From Candidatus Parabacteroides intestinavium (GTDB lineage Bacteria; Bacteroidota; Bacteroidia; Bacteroidales; Tannerellaceae), in the NCBI GenBank assembly GCA_019118725.1, contig DWYO01000325.1, positions 1 through 13,027 of the forward strand: a stretch of DNA of 13,027 nucleotides, written 5' to 3'. A model generated the notes under the pieces. It was not told where the DNA came from, did no database searches, and saw only the letters and a list, made by a program, of their open reading frames with translations. Position numbers and translations under genes: made by a program. Within the stretch, counting starts at the first letter, position 1, and every line of letters starts with the position of its first letter. Shown in pieces: positions 12,928-13,027 of the stretch.

Positions 12928-13027
12928 TTGCCCCCTTATGTCTTGCGGATTGCTTTTCGGCTTGCAGAAGGCGTAGCGGGCTACGTCAAGGCAAGCCGGG
13001 AAGCAAGATGCTGGCAGAAGGAGGCAA
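12928..13027. repeat. Long imperfect palindrome, about 100 nt
   Basis: The left arm (12928-12977) and right arm (12980-13027) are inverted copies of 50 and 48 nt with a 2-nt centre and only a few mismatches. Well-paired blocks are TTGCCCCCTT/AAGGAGGCAA at the ends, GCTTTTCGGCTTGC/GCAAGCCGGGAAGC in the middle and GTAGC/GCTAC at the centre. Nothing in it is coding. It resembles a dispersed intergenic palindromic element (REP- or MITE-like), though copy number cannot be judged from one window. It ends at the last base, so its true right border may lie beyond the window. Confidence 0.7.

Overview
The window looks like a chromosomal segment from a member of the order Bacteroidales, most likely Parabacteroides or a close relative. 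Five supposed promoters carry the Bacteroidetes -7 signature TAnnTTTG, most of them as TATCTTTG, and the best ones have a TTG/TTTG element 18-19 nt upstream. Shine-Dalgarno sequences are mostly absent. The gene types (HflX with a Bacteroidetes-like N-terminus, a Rel enzyme with AGGAGG, DUF362, a metal-binding lipoprotein with SPETYDP) also fit. The genus is inference; no rRNA or other marker gene is present.

Layout. Positions 1-518 (minus) hold the 5' part of a secreted protein of unknown function that runs off the window. 597-1811 (plus) is the ribosome-associated GTPase HflX. 4786-1897 (minus) is a tight three-gene operon: membrane histidine kinase, OmpR-type response regulator (ATGA overlap), and a microbial-type poly(ADP-ribose) glycohydrolase/macrodomain protein 11 nt behind. 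Divergent from it, 4930-7783 (plus) is a four-gene operon with overlapping or nearly abutting genes: zinc/manganese-type substrate-binding lipoprotein, its ABC ATPase, a small two-helix membrane protein, and an extended SDR epimerase. No permease gene is present. The two operons share a 92-nt promoter region with two face-to-face promoters and a 21-bp-period repeat between them. 10098-7804 (minus) is a full-length bifunctional-type (p)ppGpp synthetase/hydrolase. It converges on the SDR gene over two stacked hairpins, and its stop codon sits in the loop of one of them.

From 10099 onward the region is more accessory. A 380-nt intergenic stretch has a three-copy 22-bp-period repeat, nested palindromes and a strong promoter. 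Two tandem paralogous membrane proteins follow; the first is interrupted by a frameshift in a run of eight T. After a promoter region with a 17-bp direct repeat (period 21) comes a Tat-exported DUF362 protein (11712-12719). The last 308 nt hold no gene but contain two strongly structured elements: a 119-nt unit with 9-bp terminal inverted repeats and nested stems (12746-12864), and a near-perfect 100-nt palindrome (12928-13027) that ends exactly at the window edge.

Functional themes: stress and nucleotide signalling (HflX, Rel, PARG), metal uptake, and a two-component system next to both the metal operon and an ADP-ribose enzyme. Any link between the two-component system and the metal operon is inference from the shared promoter region.
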